Assembly: GCA_945861965.1 (NCBI GenBank)
Contig: CAMAWM010000014.1
Location: 1-52,513 of the forward strand
Reading direction: 5' to 3'
DNA: 52,513 nt
Source: Chitinophaga pinensis
GTDB lineage: Bacteria; Bacteroidota; Bacteroidia; UKL13-3
Every line of letters starts with the position of its first letter. Position 1 is the first letter of the stretch. Positions 17,287 to 24,755 of the stretch are shown one piece after another. The position numbers and the translations under genes are program-made. The notes under the pieces are model-generated. The model was not told the origin of the DNA and searched no databases. It was given only the letters and a program-made list of their open reading frames with translations.

Positions 17287-17844
17287 ATGCTTAATGTAAA
17301 TTTTTATCCTTTCCCTATTTTACAAACTTCACGATTAATTCTTAGGCAACTTAAAACAGAAGATGCGAAAGAATTATTTGAAATTAGATCAAGTAAAACG
17401 GTGATGAAATATATTAACCGACCATTGGCGACAACTATTTCTGATGCCAATGAGTTTATTTTAAAAGCAAATGATTCGACAAAGAATAACGAAGGAATTA
17501 GTTGGGCGATAACTCTTAAAGGAGAAGATAAATTCATTGGGTTTATTGGATTTTGGAGAATGAAAAAAGAAGATTTTCGTTCGGAAATTGGTTTTATGTT
17601 GCACCCAACTCATCAAGGAAAAGGAATAATGAACGAAGCGGTAAACAAGGTAATTGAATATGGTTTTGATACGATGCAATTGCATTCAATTGAAGCCGAT
17701 GTGGATCCTGAAAACATATCTTCAATCAAATTATTAGAAAAAAATAAATTTATAAAAGAAGCGTTTTTTAAAGAGAATTGTTTTTTCAACGGAAAATTTT
17801 ACGACACGTTTATTTATTCAATTTTAAAAACAACAAGTAACTAA
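17287..17844 (+). CDS. GNAT family N-acetyltransferase (RimJ/RimL type)
   Basis: A 185-residue acetyltransferase of the ribosomal-protein-acetylating type, which uses acetyl-CoA to modify N-termini of proteins or other amines; the substrate is unknown. The start LQTSRLILRQLKTEDAKELF is the usual beginning of Acetyltransf_3 proteins. The acetyl-CoA pyrophosphate loop is in HPTHQGKGIMNEAV (about 112-125), and EADVDPENISSIKLLEKNKF is motif B. It lies 55 nt after the SPFH gene and 39 nt before the Ldh-family gene on the same strand. Confidence 0.9.
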   Translation: MLNVNFYPFPILQTSRLILRQLKTEDAKELFEIRSSKTVMKYINRPLATTISDANEFILKANDSTKNNEGISWAITLKGEDKFIGFIGFWRMKKEDFRSEIGFMLHPTHQGKGIMNEAVNKVIEYGFDTMQLHSIEADVDPENISSIKLLEKNKFIKEAFFKENCFFNGKFYDTFIYSILKTTSN

Positions 17845-17883
17845 TTTACTTATTTCTTTGCAAAGAATGCAAGATATTGAAAT

Positions 17884-18936
17884 ATGAATTTTACAAAACA
17901 ACAACTACATGCATTTACTAAAAATGTTTTTATTAAATGTAGTATGAATGAATGCGATGCTGAGTTGGCCGCCACTGTTTTACTCAGCGCAGATATGCGA
18001 GGAATTGATTCGCATGGTGTTGCAAGATTAAGTGGCTATGTCCGATTGTTTGAAAACAATCGTGCTAATGCAAATCCTTCGTTTAAAATAATTCATGAAA
18101 CACCATCAACTGCAACACTTGATGCAGATAAAGGATTGGGATTAATCAGCGCCCCCTTTGCTATGAATATTGCAATTGAGAAAGCGAAAAATGTGGGCAC
18201 CGGTTGGGTGGCAATTAAAAATTCGAACCATTTTGGAGTTGCAGCATACCATGCAATGCAAGCTTTGCAACACAATATGATTGGAATTGCAATGACCAAT
18301 GCAAGTCCATTGGTTGCACCAACTTTTTCGAAAGAAAGAATGTTAGGTACAAACCCAATTTGTTTTGTTTTTCCAGCAGAAAAACATCAGCCTATTGTAG
18401 TTGATATGGCAACAAGTGCTGCATCAAATGGCAAATTGGAAATTGCACAACGTGCAGAAAAAAATATTCCAACTTCTTGGCTTCAGGATGAGAACGGAAT
18501 TGACTCAACGGATGCAGAAGAATTAAAAAAAGGTGGCGCATTATTGCCACTTGGTGGATACAAAGGATATGGATTGAGCTCAATTGTCGATTTGCTTTCA
18601 GGTGTTTTAAGCGGAGCAAATTATGGACCTTGGGTTCCACCTTTTGTTTCATTTTTAAATCCATTGAACAACTTGCCCGGAGAGGGTATTGGACATTTTG
18701 TAGGCGCAATGAGAATAGATGCTTTTCGTCCAAGTTCTGAATTCAAAAAAAATATTGACAATTGGATTGATGCATTTAAAAACGCAAATCCAATTGATGA
18801 GAAACAAAAAGTTTTAATTCCTGGTGAGCTTGAATTTCTTGAAACTGAAAGAAGAATGAAAGAAGGAATTGTGTTGAATGAAAAAGTAGTCGCGGATTTA
18901 AAAATATTGGCTGATAAATTTGAAATTGAATTTTAA
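17884..18936 (+). CDS. Ldh-family NAD(P)-dependent 2-hydroxyacid dehydrogenase
   Basis: Oxidoreductase of the malate/L-lactate/ureidoglycolate dehydrogenase type 2 family (350 residues), which is unrelated to classical LDH. Family marks seen: DMRGIDSHGVARL (Arg and His near 39-46), NSNHFGVAAYHAM with the catalytic His at about 117, GTNPICFVFPAE, MATSAASNGKLEIAQR and GGYKGYGLSSIVDLLSG. The substrate may be malate, sulfolactate, ureidoglycolate or a similar hydroxyacid and cannot be told from sequence. maf begins 7 nt after its stop, so the two are probably cotranscribed. Confidence 0.9.
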   Translation: MNFTKQQLHAFTKNVFIKCSMNECDAELAATVLLSADMRGIDSHGVARLSGYVRLFENNRANANPSFKIIHETPSTATLDADKGLGLISAPFAMNIAIEKAKNVGTGWVAIKNSNHFGVAAYHAMQALQHNMIGIAMTNASPLVAPTFSKERMLGTNPICFVFPAEKHQPIVVDMATSAASNGKLEIAQRAEKNIPTSWLQDENGIDSTDAEELKKGGALLPLGGYKGYGLSSIVDLLSGVLSGANYGPWVPPFVSFLNPLNNLPGEGIGHFVGAMRIDAFRPSSEFKKNIDNWIDAFKNANPIDEKQKVLIPGELEFLETERRMKEGIVLNEKVVADLKILADKFEIEF

Positions 18937-18943
18937 AAAACTG

Positions 18944-19507
18944 ATGAATAAGAAATTAATTCTAGCATCCAAGTCTCCTCGAAGACAAGAATTGATAAAA
19001 GGAATAAATATCGATTTTGAAATTTTCACCTACGAGGTTGATGAAAGTTTTGTTGCAGATTTAAAAGCAGAGGAAATTGCCTTATTTCTTGCCGAAAAAA
19101 AATCGAATGCATACCCAAATACTTTAAATGAAAATGAAATATTATTAACTGCAGATACTATAGTTTGGATAAATAATCATGTGCTCAACAAGCCCGTTGA
19201 TGAGAATGAGGCGTTTGAAATGCTAAAAGAAATTAGCGGCACTATGCACGAAGTTTATACAGCTGTTTGCCTTCGATCAAACCATAAAGTTAAAACGTTT
19301 TATGAACGAACAGAGGTTTTTATTAAAAAAATTTCAGACGATGAAATCAGGTATTACATCAATAATTTTGAACCTTTTGATAAAGCAGGCAGCTATGGAA
19401 TTCAGGATTGGTTTGGATACACATCGGTCGAAAAAATAAATGGATGTTTTTATAACGTGATGGGATTGCCAATTAATAAGCTACACGATGAGTTAAAATA
19501 TTTTTAA
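18944..19507 (+). CDS. maf: Maf-type nucleotide pyrophosphatase
   Basis: House-cleaning nucleotide pyrophosphatase of the Maf/YhdE class (187 residues) that hydrolyses non-canonical or modified NTPs such as dTTP/UTP or m7GTP. The start ILASKSPRRQELIKG carries the phosphate-binding Ser-Pro-Arg-Arg motif. LTADTIVWINNHVLNKP (about 73-89) provides the catalytic Asp, and FDKAGSYGIQDWFG is the second family block. The ATG at 18944 was chosen because it begins the conserved domain directly; a TTG at 18920 in frame lies inside the upstream gene. The 7-nt gap to that gene suggests one transcript. Confidence 0.94.
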   Translation: MNKKLILASKSPRRQELIKGINIDFEIFTYEVDESFVADLKAEEIALFLAEKKSNAYPNTLNENEILLTADTIVWINNHVLNKPVDENEAFEMLKEISGTMHEVYTAVCLRSNHKVKTFYERTEVFIKKISDDEIRYYINNFEPFDKAGSYGIQDWFGYTSVEKINGCFYNVMGLPINKLHDELKYF

Positions 19508-19571
19508 TGTTTAATCTTGCAAACCAAAACTTTACGAATCAATTGGTTTTAAAAACTCTTTTGGCATTAGC

Positions 19572-19602
19572 TTTGCAAATGTGAAATCATAACATATTTT
19601 TG
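19572..19602 (+). promoter_or_regulatory. Bacteroidota-type promoter of the first LPP20-like gene
   Basis: TTTG at 19572-19575 and TATTTTTG at 19595-19602, separated by 19 nt, match the -33 and -7 consensus of the Bacteroidota primary sigma factor exactly (TTTG and TAnnTTTG). The -7 element ends 23 nt before the ATG at 19626. Confidence 0.72.
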
Positions 19603-19625
19603 AAACAAATTAAAACCAAACAATT

Positions 19626-20222
19626 ATGACAACTTCAATGATTAAAAAAATTGGCATCATGGTGCTAATCGCGGCAGTAGGTTTAGGTGCATGTAGATCA
19701 AAAAAAAACAAAGCAACGCCAATTGAAAAGCAAACAGGAGCAATAGAAATAACAGTTCCATTTAGCAGCAAAGAATTTTTTAGTGATAAAGAAGAATTCA
19801 GATCAACATCAAGCGGAAACAGTCCTGACTTGCAAACAGCTAAAAAAATTGCTTTGCAAAATGCCAAATCTCAAATGGCAAGTTTGATTTCAACTACAAT
19901 TAAAAAAGTTACCGATCAATATACCGAACAAAGAGTGATTGATAAAAACGTTGATTTCAATAATAAGTTTGAAGAACTTGCTCGCGAAGTAACAAATCAA
20001 GAGTTGAATGATGTGAAAATTATAGGTGAAAAAGCATTTAAAGAGCAAAACGGAAACTATACGTATTGGGTTGCAATTGAAGCAAACAAACAGCTAATCC
20101 TAAACGGAATTAATAAAAATATTTCGACTGGAAAGAAATTAGAACAAGATTACGATAAGAAAAAGTTTGAAGAAATATTTAATAGCGAAATGCAGAAATT
20201 GGCTAAAGAAAGAGGCAATTAA
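19626..20222 (+). CDS. Small LPP20-like lipoprotein
   Basis: A 198-residue lipoprotein. Residues 1-22 form a signal peptide with lipobox GLGAC (Cys23). After a basic, disordered linker, the region about 60-165 shows the LPP20 pattern: LQTAKKIALQNAKSQMASLISTTI with regularly placed Ala residues, then a helix and a YTYWVAIEANKQLI strand. The C-terminus is a charged helix rich in Lys and Glu. LPP20 proteins are envelope lipoproteins of uncertain role. It has its own strong promoter at 19572-19602 and is followed by a terminator at 20254-20281, then a second, larger LPP20 gene. The two probably act together, but this is inference. Confidence 0.8.
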   Translation: MTTSMIKKIGIMVLIAAVGLGACRSKKNKATPIEKQTGAIEITVPFSSKEFFSDKEEFRSTSSGNSPDLQTAKKIALQNAKSQMASLISTTIKKVTDQYTEQRVIDKNVDFNNKFEELAREVTNQELNDVKIIGEKAFKEQNGNYTYWVAIEANKQLILNGINKNISTGKKLEQDYDKKKFEEIFNSEMQKLAKERGN

Positions 20223-20253
20223 ATTCTCGAACTTTATGAATGAAATTTTGAAC

Positions 20254-20281
20254 AAGGGAGAATGTATTTTCTCCCTTTTTT
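20254..20281 (+). terminator. Rho-independent terminator between the two LPP20 genes
   Basis: Arms 20254-20262 and 20269-20277 form a perfect 9-bp stem (AAGGGAGAA with its complement) around a 6-nt loop, followed by a run of T to 20281. It lies 31 nt after the stop of the first gene and only 12 nt before the TTG start of the second. Confidence 0.82.
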
Positions 20282-20293
20282 AATAAATAGAAA

Positions 20294-21724
20294 TTGAAAA
20301 AAGCACATAAATATATTTTTGTTTTAATTGCGGTTTTGCAAGGTGTTTCTTGCGGAACGATTAATTTATCTGACAAAAGAAATAAAAAACCGGAATGGGT
20401 ACAACAAAGGCCTGTTAACGAAAAATTTTATATCGGAATTGGTTCTTGTAGTAAAATTTTTAACCCTCAGGATTTTCAACAAGTAGCAAAAAAAAATGCG
20501 CTCAATGATTTGGTTGGAGAAATTCAGGTTTCTGTTTCTACCAACTCGATTTTATCTCAATACCAAAACAATCAAGAATTTAAACAACAATTTTTTGCTG
20601 ATACAAAGATAACGGCACAAGCGTTTGTTGAAGATTTTCAAGTGCTTGATAGTTGGCAAAACGAGCAGGATTATTGGATTTATTATCGTTTATCAAAATC
20701 AGAATACGAAGCTGCAAAAAGAAAAAAACTGAATAAATCAGTTAACAGTTCATTGGATTTTTTAGAGCGAGCAGATAAACTTACTTTCCAAAATAATTAT
20801 ATGCAAATAATGCGAATGCGAATTAAAGCATTGGCGGCAGTTCAAAATTATTTGAACGAAAATTTGGAAACTGAATACAAAGGATCGAGAGTGTATTTGG
20901 TAAATGAAATATTAAATCAATTGCAAGACCAACTTTATTTATTGAATGTAAAATCAAATTTGAATGAGTTGAAAGGCAAAGTTGGGAAACCAATTCAACA
21001 ACCATTTTTAGCAAATGTTTTTTTACGCGATACCAGTAAAGGGAAATTAGCTGTTCCGTTTGTTCCAATGACTATGAAAATTGAACAAGGGAAAATGGAT
21101 TTTGGAAACTCTACGCTTTCAGATCAAAACGGTGAAGCGTCCTTTAGCATTGCTCGAATACTATCGAAAGATCCTGTTCAGCAACTTCGTGTTTTAGTTG
21201 ATTTGGAAAGTTTAAGTAAAACGGATAGTGTTACAATTTCGTTAAAAAAATTAATACTTTCATTAGATGCACCTGGAACAAATATTCGTCTTATGGTTGA
21301 TCCAATAAAGGTATTTGTTAGTAGCAATGAATTTAATCTGGACAAAAAACTTGCGTTTAATATTATTGAACCCCGATTGAAAAAACATTTGATTGAAGAT
21401 GGATGTAATTTTGTTGAGAATAGAAACGATGCAGATTATGAAATAAAAATAAATAGCAATACAAAAGACATGGGCGTTATGTTCGGAAAAATGCTTCAAT
21501 CAACTATTGATATGAATATTTCATTGATTGAGATTAAAAATAATTTGCAGATTTATTCTGATGCATTAAAAGAAATTCGTGGGTTTCAAACCACTCCTGA
21601 AAAAGCCGGACTAAATGCTTACGATGAAATGTTGCTCTTGTTTTGGAAAAATGTTTTCCCTACACTTCGCGATGAACTTGTTATAAAAAAGGATCAATTT
21701 ATTGGCATTGACATAGAAAAATGA
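20294..21724 (+). CDS. LPP20 family lipoprotein, TTG start
   Basis: A 476-residue protein with an N-terminal signal peptide (KKAHKYIFVLIAVLQGVSC) that places a lipidation Cys at residue 20. An LPP20 domain (about 35-150) follows: KPEWVQQRPVNEKFYIGIG, QVAKKNALNDLVGEIQVSV and a YWIYYRLSKSEYEAAKR strand-helix end. The rest has a central helical part, a beta-rich domain (about 230-330) and a C-terminal domain with FVENRNDADYEIKI. TTG at 20294 is the only reasonable start: TAG at 20288-20290 stops the frame and no ATG precedes the signal peptide. The 3' end overlaps the convergent barrel-protein gene by 31 nt. Function unknown. Confidence 0.85.
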   Translation: MKKAHKYIFVLIAVLQGVSCGTINLSDKRNKKPEWVQQRPVNEKFYIGIGSCSKIFNPQDFQQVAKKNALNDLVGEIQVSVSTNSILSQYQNNQEFKQQFFADTKITAQAFVEDFQVLDSWQNEQDYWIYYRLSKSEYEAAKRKKLNKSVNSSLDFLERADKLTFQNNYMQIMRMRIKALAAVQNYLNENLETEYKGSRVYLVNEILNQLQDQLYLLNVKSNLNELKGKVGKPIQQPFLANVFLRDTSKGKLAVPFVPMTMKIEQGKMDFGNSTLSDQNGEASFSIARILSKDPVQQLRVLVDLESLSKTDSVTISLKKLILSLDAPGTNIRLMVDPIKVFVSSNEFNLDKKLAFNIIEPRLKKHLIEDGCNFVENRNDADYEIKINSNTKDMGVMFGKMLQSTIDMNISLIEIKNNLQIYSDALKEIRGFQTTPEKAGLNAYDEMLLLFWKNVFPTLRDELVIKKDQFIGIDIEK

Positions 21725-22509
21725 GGACTTAATCCTAAAATTTCATGTACAGATGACGCGAAATCAAAATGTGTTTTTTTGTATTTTATCGAACAGCCAA
21801 AAGTATAGTATAATGGATTGTTTGCAAATCCGCATCGCAATGCAAAGCTCGGTAAAATCTGATAGTCAATTCCAAATCGATTAATTAAATCTTCTCCTAA
21901 TGTTTTGTTTGATTCTGCTAACAATTGAATTTTTTTATTCAGTTCGTATCTTAATCCGAGTCTTGCAAATGTTGGAATTTTATCAACTGCATTTGTCGAA
22001 TATTTATTTTGAGTTGGATTAAAAAGTAGCATTCCTACTGTTAAATTCTTTTGCGGTTTATAATAAACCCCAGTTTCAATCAATACATTTCCAGCGCCCT
22101 CTTGTTCTGCAATATTTAATCGCATGTATGAAATGTTAGCACCTAAACTAAAAGTGCTACTTAATTTTTTGGCCATGCTCAATGAAATTTTTTGTTGATT
22201 AAATGCGCTGTAACCAAAATGATTGACTAAAATACCAACATGAACCCAACGAAATGGAATTACAAGCGATACAGAATGCAAACCTAAATTAGAAATCATA
22301 AATCTATTCTCGGAATAAATTCCAGCTTGAATATTTTGTAAGTATGTAATAGCAGCAGGATTGTTTTGTGTCGAAAAAATAGTCTCATCTGATACGGATG
22401 CACCACCTAAGCCCCATGATTTAGCTCCAATTGTAGAAGTTGGTTGAGCATAAACAAATGAATGAAAAAAAATAAAAGAAATAAAAACAATGAATGAAAT
22501 TCGTAACAT
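21694..22509 (-). CDS. PorV/PorQ-like outer-membrane barrel protein
   Basis: A 271-residue predicted outer-membrane beta barrel. A signal peptide ends near residue 22 (VYAQ). SWGLGGASVSDETIFSTQNNPAAITYL (seen in parts at about 31-57) is the N-terminal element shared by the FadL-like PorV/PorQ group, in which an Ala/Gly-rich segment and an NPA motif start the barrel. Alternating strands fill the rest. It might take part in T9SS or be a general lipid-binding barrel; homology alone does not decide. The last 31 nt overlap the 3' end of the LPP20 gene on the other strand. acs lies 11 nt upstream, so the two may share a transcript. Confidence 0.8.
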   Translation of the reverse strand: MLRISFIVFISFIFFHSFVYAQPTSTIGAKSWGLGGASVSDETIFSTQNNPAAITYLQNIQAGIYSENRFMISNLGLHSVSLVIPFRWVHVGILVNHFGYSAFNQQKISLSMAKKLSSTFSLGANISYMRLNIAEQEGAGNVLIETGVYYKPQKNLTVGMLLFNPTQNKYSTNAVDKIPTFARLGLRYELNKKIQLLAESNKTLGEDLINRFGIDYQILPSFALRCGFANNPLYYTFGCSIKYKKTHFDFASSVHEILGLSPHFSMSMPIN

Positions 22510-22520
22510 TATATTTTAAT

Positions 22521-24416
22521 TTATTTTTTTTCTGAAATAATTTTTTCTACAATATTTGGGTCAAGCAAAGTACTAATATCTCCAAATTTTTCTTTTTCGC
22601 CATCTGCAATTTTTCGTAAAATCCTGCGCATTATTTTTCCTGATCGCGTTTTGGGCAAACCAGTTACAATTTGAATTTTTTCTGGCTTGGCAAAGGACCC
22701 AATTAAATTTGAAACATGAATTTTAATTTCATTTTTTATTTTTTCTGCGTCTGCAGTTTCTTTATTGCAAATGATAAATGCATAAATTCCCTGACCTTTT
22801 ATTTCATGTGGAAAACCAACAACAGCACTTTCTACAACGCAATCGTGCATGTTGATTGCATCTTCAACTTCACCTGTTCCTATTCTGTGTCCCGACACTT
22901 TTATAATATCGTCAACTCTTCCTGTTATTCTGTAATAGCCATCTTCATCGCGTTTGCTACCATCTCCAGTAAAATACATGTTCGGATAATCCGAAAAATA
23001 AGTGCTTTTAAAACGTTCGTGATTCCCATAAATTGATCTTGCAATTCCAGGCCAGGGGAATTTTATACAAAGATTTCCTTCTACATTATTTTCAATTATT
23101 TCATTTCCGTTTTCATCAACCAATACAGGTTGAATTCCTGGTAATGGAAGAGTTGCAAATGCAGGTTTTATTTTTGTAACATGTGCTATCGGAGAAATTA
23201 ATATTCCGCCCGTTTCAGTTTGCCACCAAGTGTCAACTATTGGGCAATTTTTTTTGCCTATGTTTTCAAAATACCAATTCCATGCTTCTTCATTTATTGG
23301 TTCGCCAACTGTACCTAAAACGCGTAACGATGAAAGGTTTTTATTTTCAAGTATATCCGTTCCAAACGCCTCTAAACTTCTTATGGCTGTTGGTGCGGTA
23401 TAAAATATATTTACATTGTGTTTGTCAATTATATCCCAAAATCTTCCGTGGTCAGGATATGTCGGAATCCCTTCAAACATCAATGTTGTTGCGCCATTAG
23501 CCAATGGTCCGTATATGATATAACTGTGTCCTGTTATCCAACCTATATCGGCAGTGCAACAATAAATTTCATCGGGCTTGTAATTAAAAACATTTTTAAA
23601 AGTATATGCGGTATAAACCATGTATCCAGCAGTTGTGTGTAATAATCCTTTTGGTTTTCCTGTACTTCCTGATGTATACAAAATAAATAATGGAGATTCA
23701 GCATCCATGATTTCTGCTTCGTTTTCATCGCTTACATTTTGCATTTCATCATTCCAGAATTTATCTCTTTCAGATTTCATGTAAGTAGAAATATTTCTAT
23801 GATTTAAAACCAAACAGGTTTTAATTGAAGGGCATTGAAGCAATGCTTCGTCCACAATTTTTTTCAACTCAATTAATTTTGATCCACGATAAACAGCATC
23901 TGCAGTAATGATTAATTTGCACGATGAGTCATTAATTCTGTCTCTTAAACTTTGAGCTGAAAACCCTGCAAAAACAACAGAATGAATTGCGCCAATTCTT
24001 GCGCAAGCTAGCATTGCAACTGCTGCTTCAGGAACCATTGGCATATAAATACAAACTTTATCTCCTTTGCAGATTCCGTTTTTAATTAAAACGTTTGCAC
24101 ATTTTTTAACTTGAGTAAAAAGTTGCAAATAGGTAAGTGTCCTGAAATTTTCATTCGGGTCATTCGGTTCCCAGATGATTGCAATTTTTTCGGGTGTTGA
24201 ATTTGCATGTTGTTCAATACAAGTATCCGTGATATTTAATTTTCCGTCTTTAAACCATTCGATTTTTGGTTCAGTGAAATTCCATTCCAAGACGCTTGAA
24301 AATTTTTTTCTCCATACAAATGTATTTGCAATTTCGTCCCAAAATGTTTCCGGGTTTTCAATACTTGCTTTATAAGCAATATTGTATTCTTCAATAGAAT
24401 TAATTTGATTTAGCAT
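22521..24416 (-). CDS. acs: Acetyl-CoA synthetase
   Basis: AMP-forming acetate-CoA ligase of 631 residues that activates acetate for central metabolism. The adenylation motif YTSGSTGKPKGLLHTTAGY (about 249-267) and WWQTETGG are intact. The C-terminal lid carries TGRVDDIIKVSGHRIGTGEVE and the acetylation-site Lys in PKTRSGKIMRRILRKIA. No acetate kinase, phosphotransacetylase or deacetylase gene is nearby. It lies 19 nt downstream of the Bro-N relic and 11 nt before the barrel-protein gene. Confidence 0.96.
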   Translation of the reverse strand: MLNQINSIEEYNIAYKASIENPETFWDEIANTFVWRKKFSSVLEWNFTEPKIEWFKDGKLNITDTCIEQHANSTPEKIAIIWEPNDPNENFRTLTYLQLFTQVKKCANVLIKNGICKGDKVCIYMPMVPEAAVAMLACARIGAIHSVVFAGFSAQSLRDRINDSSCKLIITADAVYRGSKLIELKKIVDEALLQCPSIKTCLVLNHRNISTYMKSERDKFWNDEMQNVSDENEAEIMDAESPLFILYTSGSTGKPKGLLHTTAGYMVYTAYTFKNVFNYKPDEIYCCTADIGWITGHSYIIYGPLANGATTLMFEGIPTYPDHGRFWDIIDKHNVNIFYTAPTAIRSLEAFGTDILENKNLSSLRVLGTVGEPINEEAWNWYFENIGKKNCPIVDTWWQTETGGILISPIAHVTKIKPAFATLPLPGIQPVLVDENGNEIIENNVEGNLCIKFPWPGIARSIYGNHERFKSTYFSDYPNMYFTGDGSKRDEDGYYRITGRVDDIIKVSGHRIGTGEVEDAINMHDCVVESAVVGFPHEIKGQGIYAFIICNKETADAEKIKNEIKIHVSNLIGSFAKPEKIQIVTGLPKTRSGKIMRRILRKIADGEKEKFGDISTLLDPNIVEKIISEKK

Positions 24417-24435
24417 CTATTTTTAATTCTTTTTT

Positions 24436-24735
24436 CTAATGGCAATATAATTCAATTTTCAGTTGTCCCAATTTTTGGGACAACTCACTTCCTTCGACTT
24501 TCAGTTTTGTTTTGAGAGCATTCCAGTATTTTCTAGGTCTTGGGCTAGCAGTTAAAATTTCAATTAGATCAATAATTGATAAATACCATTTCTCCTGTTC
24601 AGCATCCAAAATGGTACGAACTTTTTTATCTTCAAAAATTTTTATTTCGTTTTGCTTTTCGATTGTATTTTTTTTAAAATGGACACAAATTTTGTCCGCG
24701 TCACTAACAAAATCGTATTCGAAAAATACTATCAA
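24436..24735 (-). pseudogene. Truncated Bro-N/DinD-like protein remnant
   Basis: An open stretch of 99 codons. Residues 29-92 match the start of Bacteroidota proteins with a Bro-N (phage antirepressor, DinD-like) domain: IKIFEDKKVRTILDAEQEKW, SIIDLIEILTASPRPRKYW and KTKLKVEGSELSQKLGQLK. Full-length relatives, as I recall them, continue for another 150-200 residues past GQLKxQ with an ADGK and ADTEQ block. Here the frame stops 6 codons later in unrelated sequence, just before acs. The first 25 or so residues also do not look like the usual family start. I therefore read it as a relic of a mobile or defence-linked gene, not a working protein. Confidence 0.72.
24461..24485. repeat. Perfect 11-bp inverted repeat in the Bro-N relic
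   Basis: Arms 24461-24471 and 24475-24485 (AGTTGTCCCAA and its complement) flank a 3-nt loop. It overlaps the codons for SQKLGQL, a conserved protein segment, so it may be a coding coincidence. No T-run follows on the minus strand, so it is not a classical terminator of the relic. Confidence 0.7.
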
Positions 24736-24755
24736 AATCAGCTCTTACGCTTAAC

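Noticed and set aside
18920-18943. TTG start for maf inside the upstream gene
   Set aside because: The conserved protein begins directly at the ATG at 18944; the extension has no conserved residues.
20247-20272. TTTG and TATTTTCT pair before the second LPP20 gene
   Set aside because: The spacer is 14 nt instead of 19 and the second element lies within the terminator stem; not a convincing promoter.
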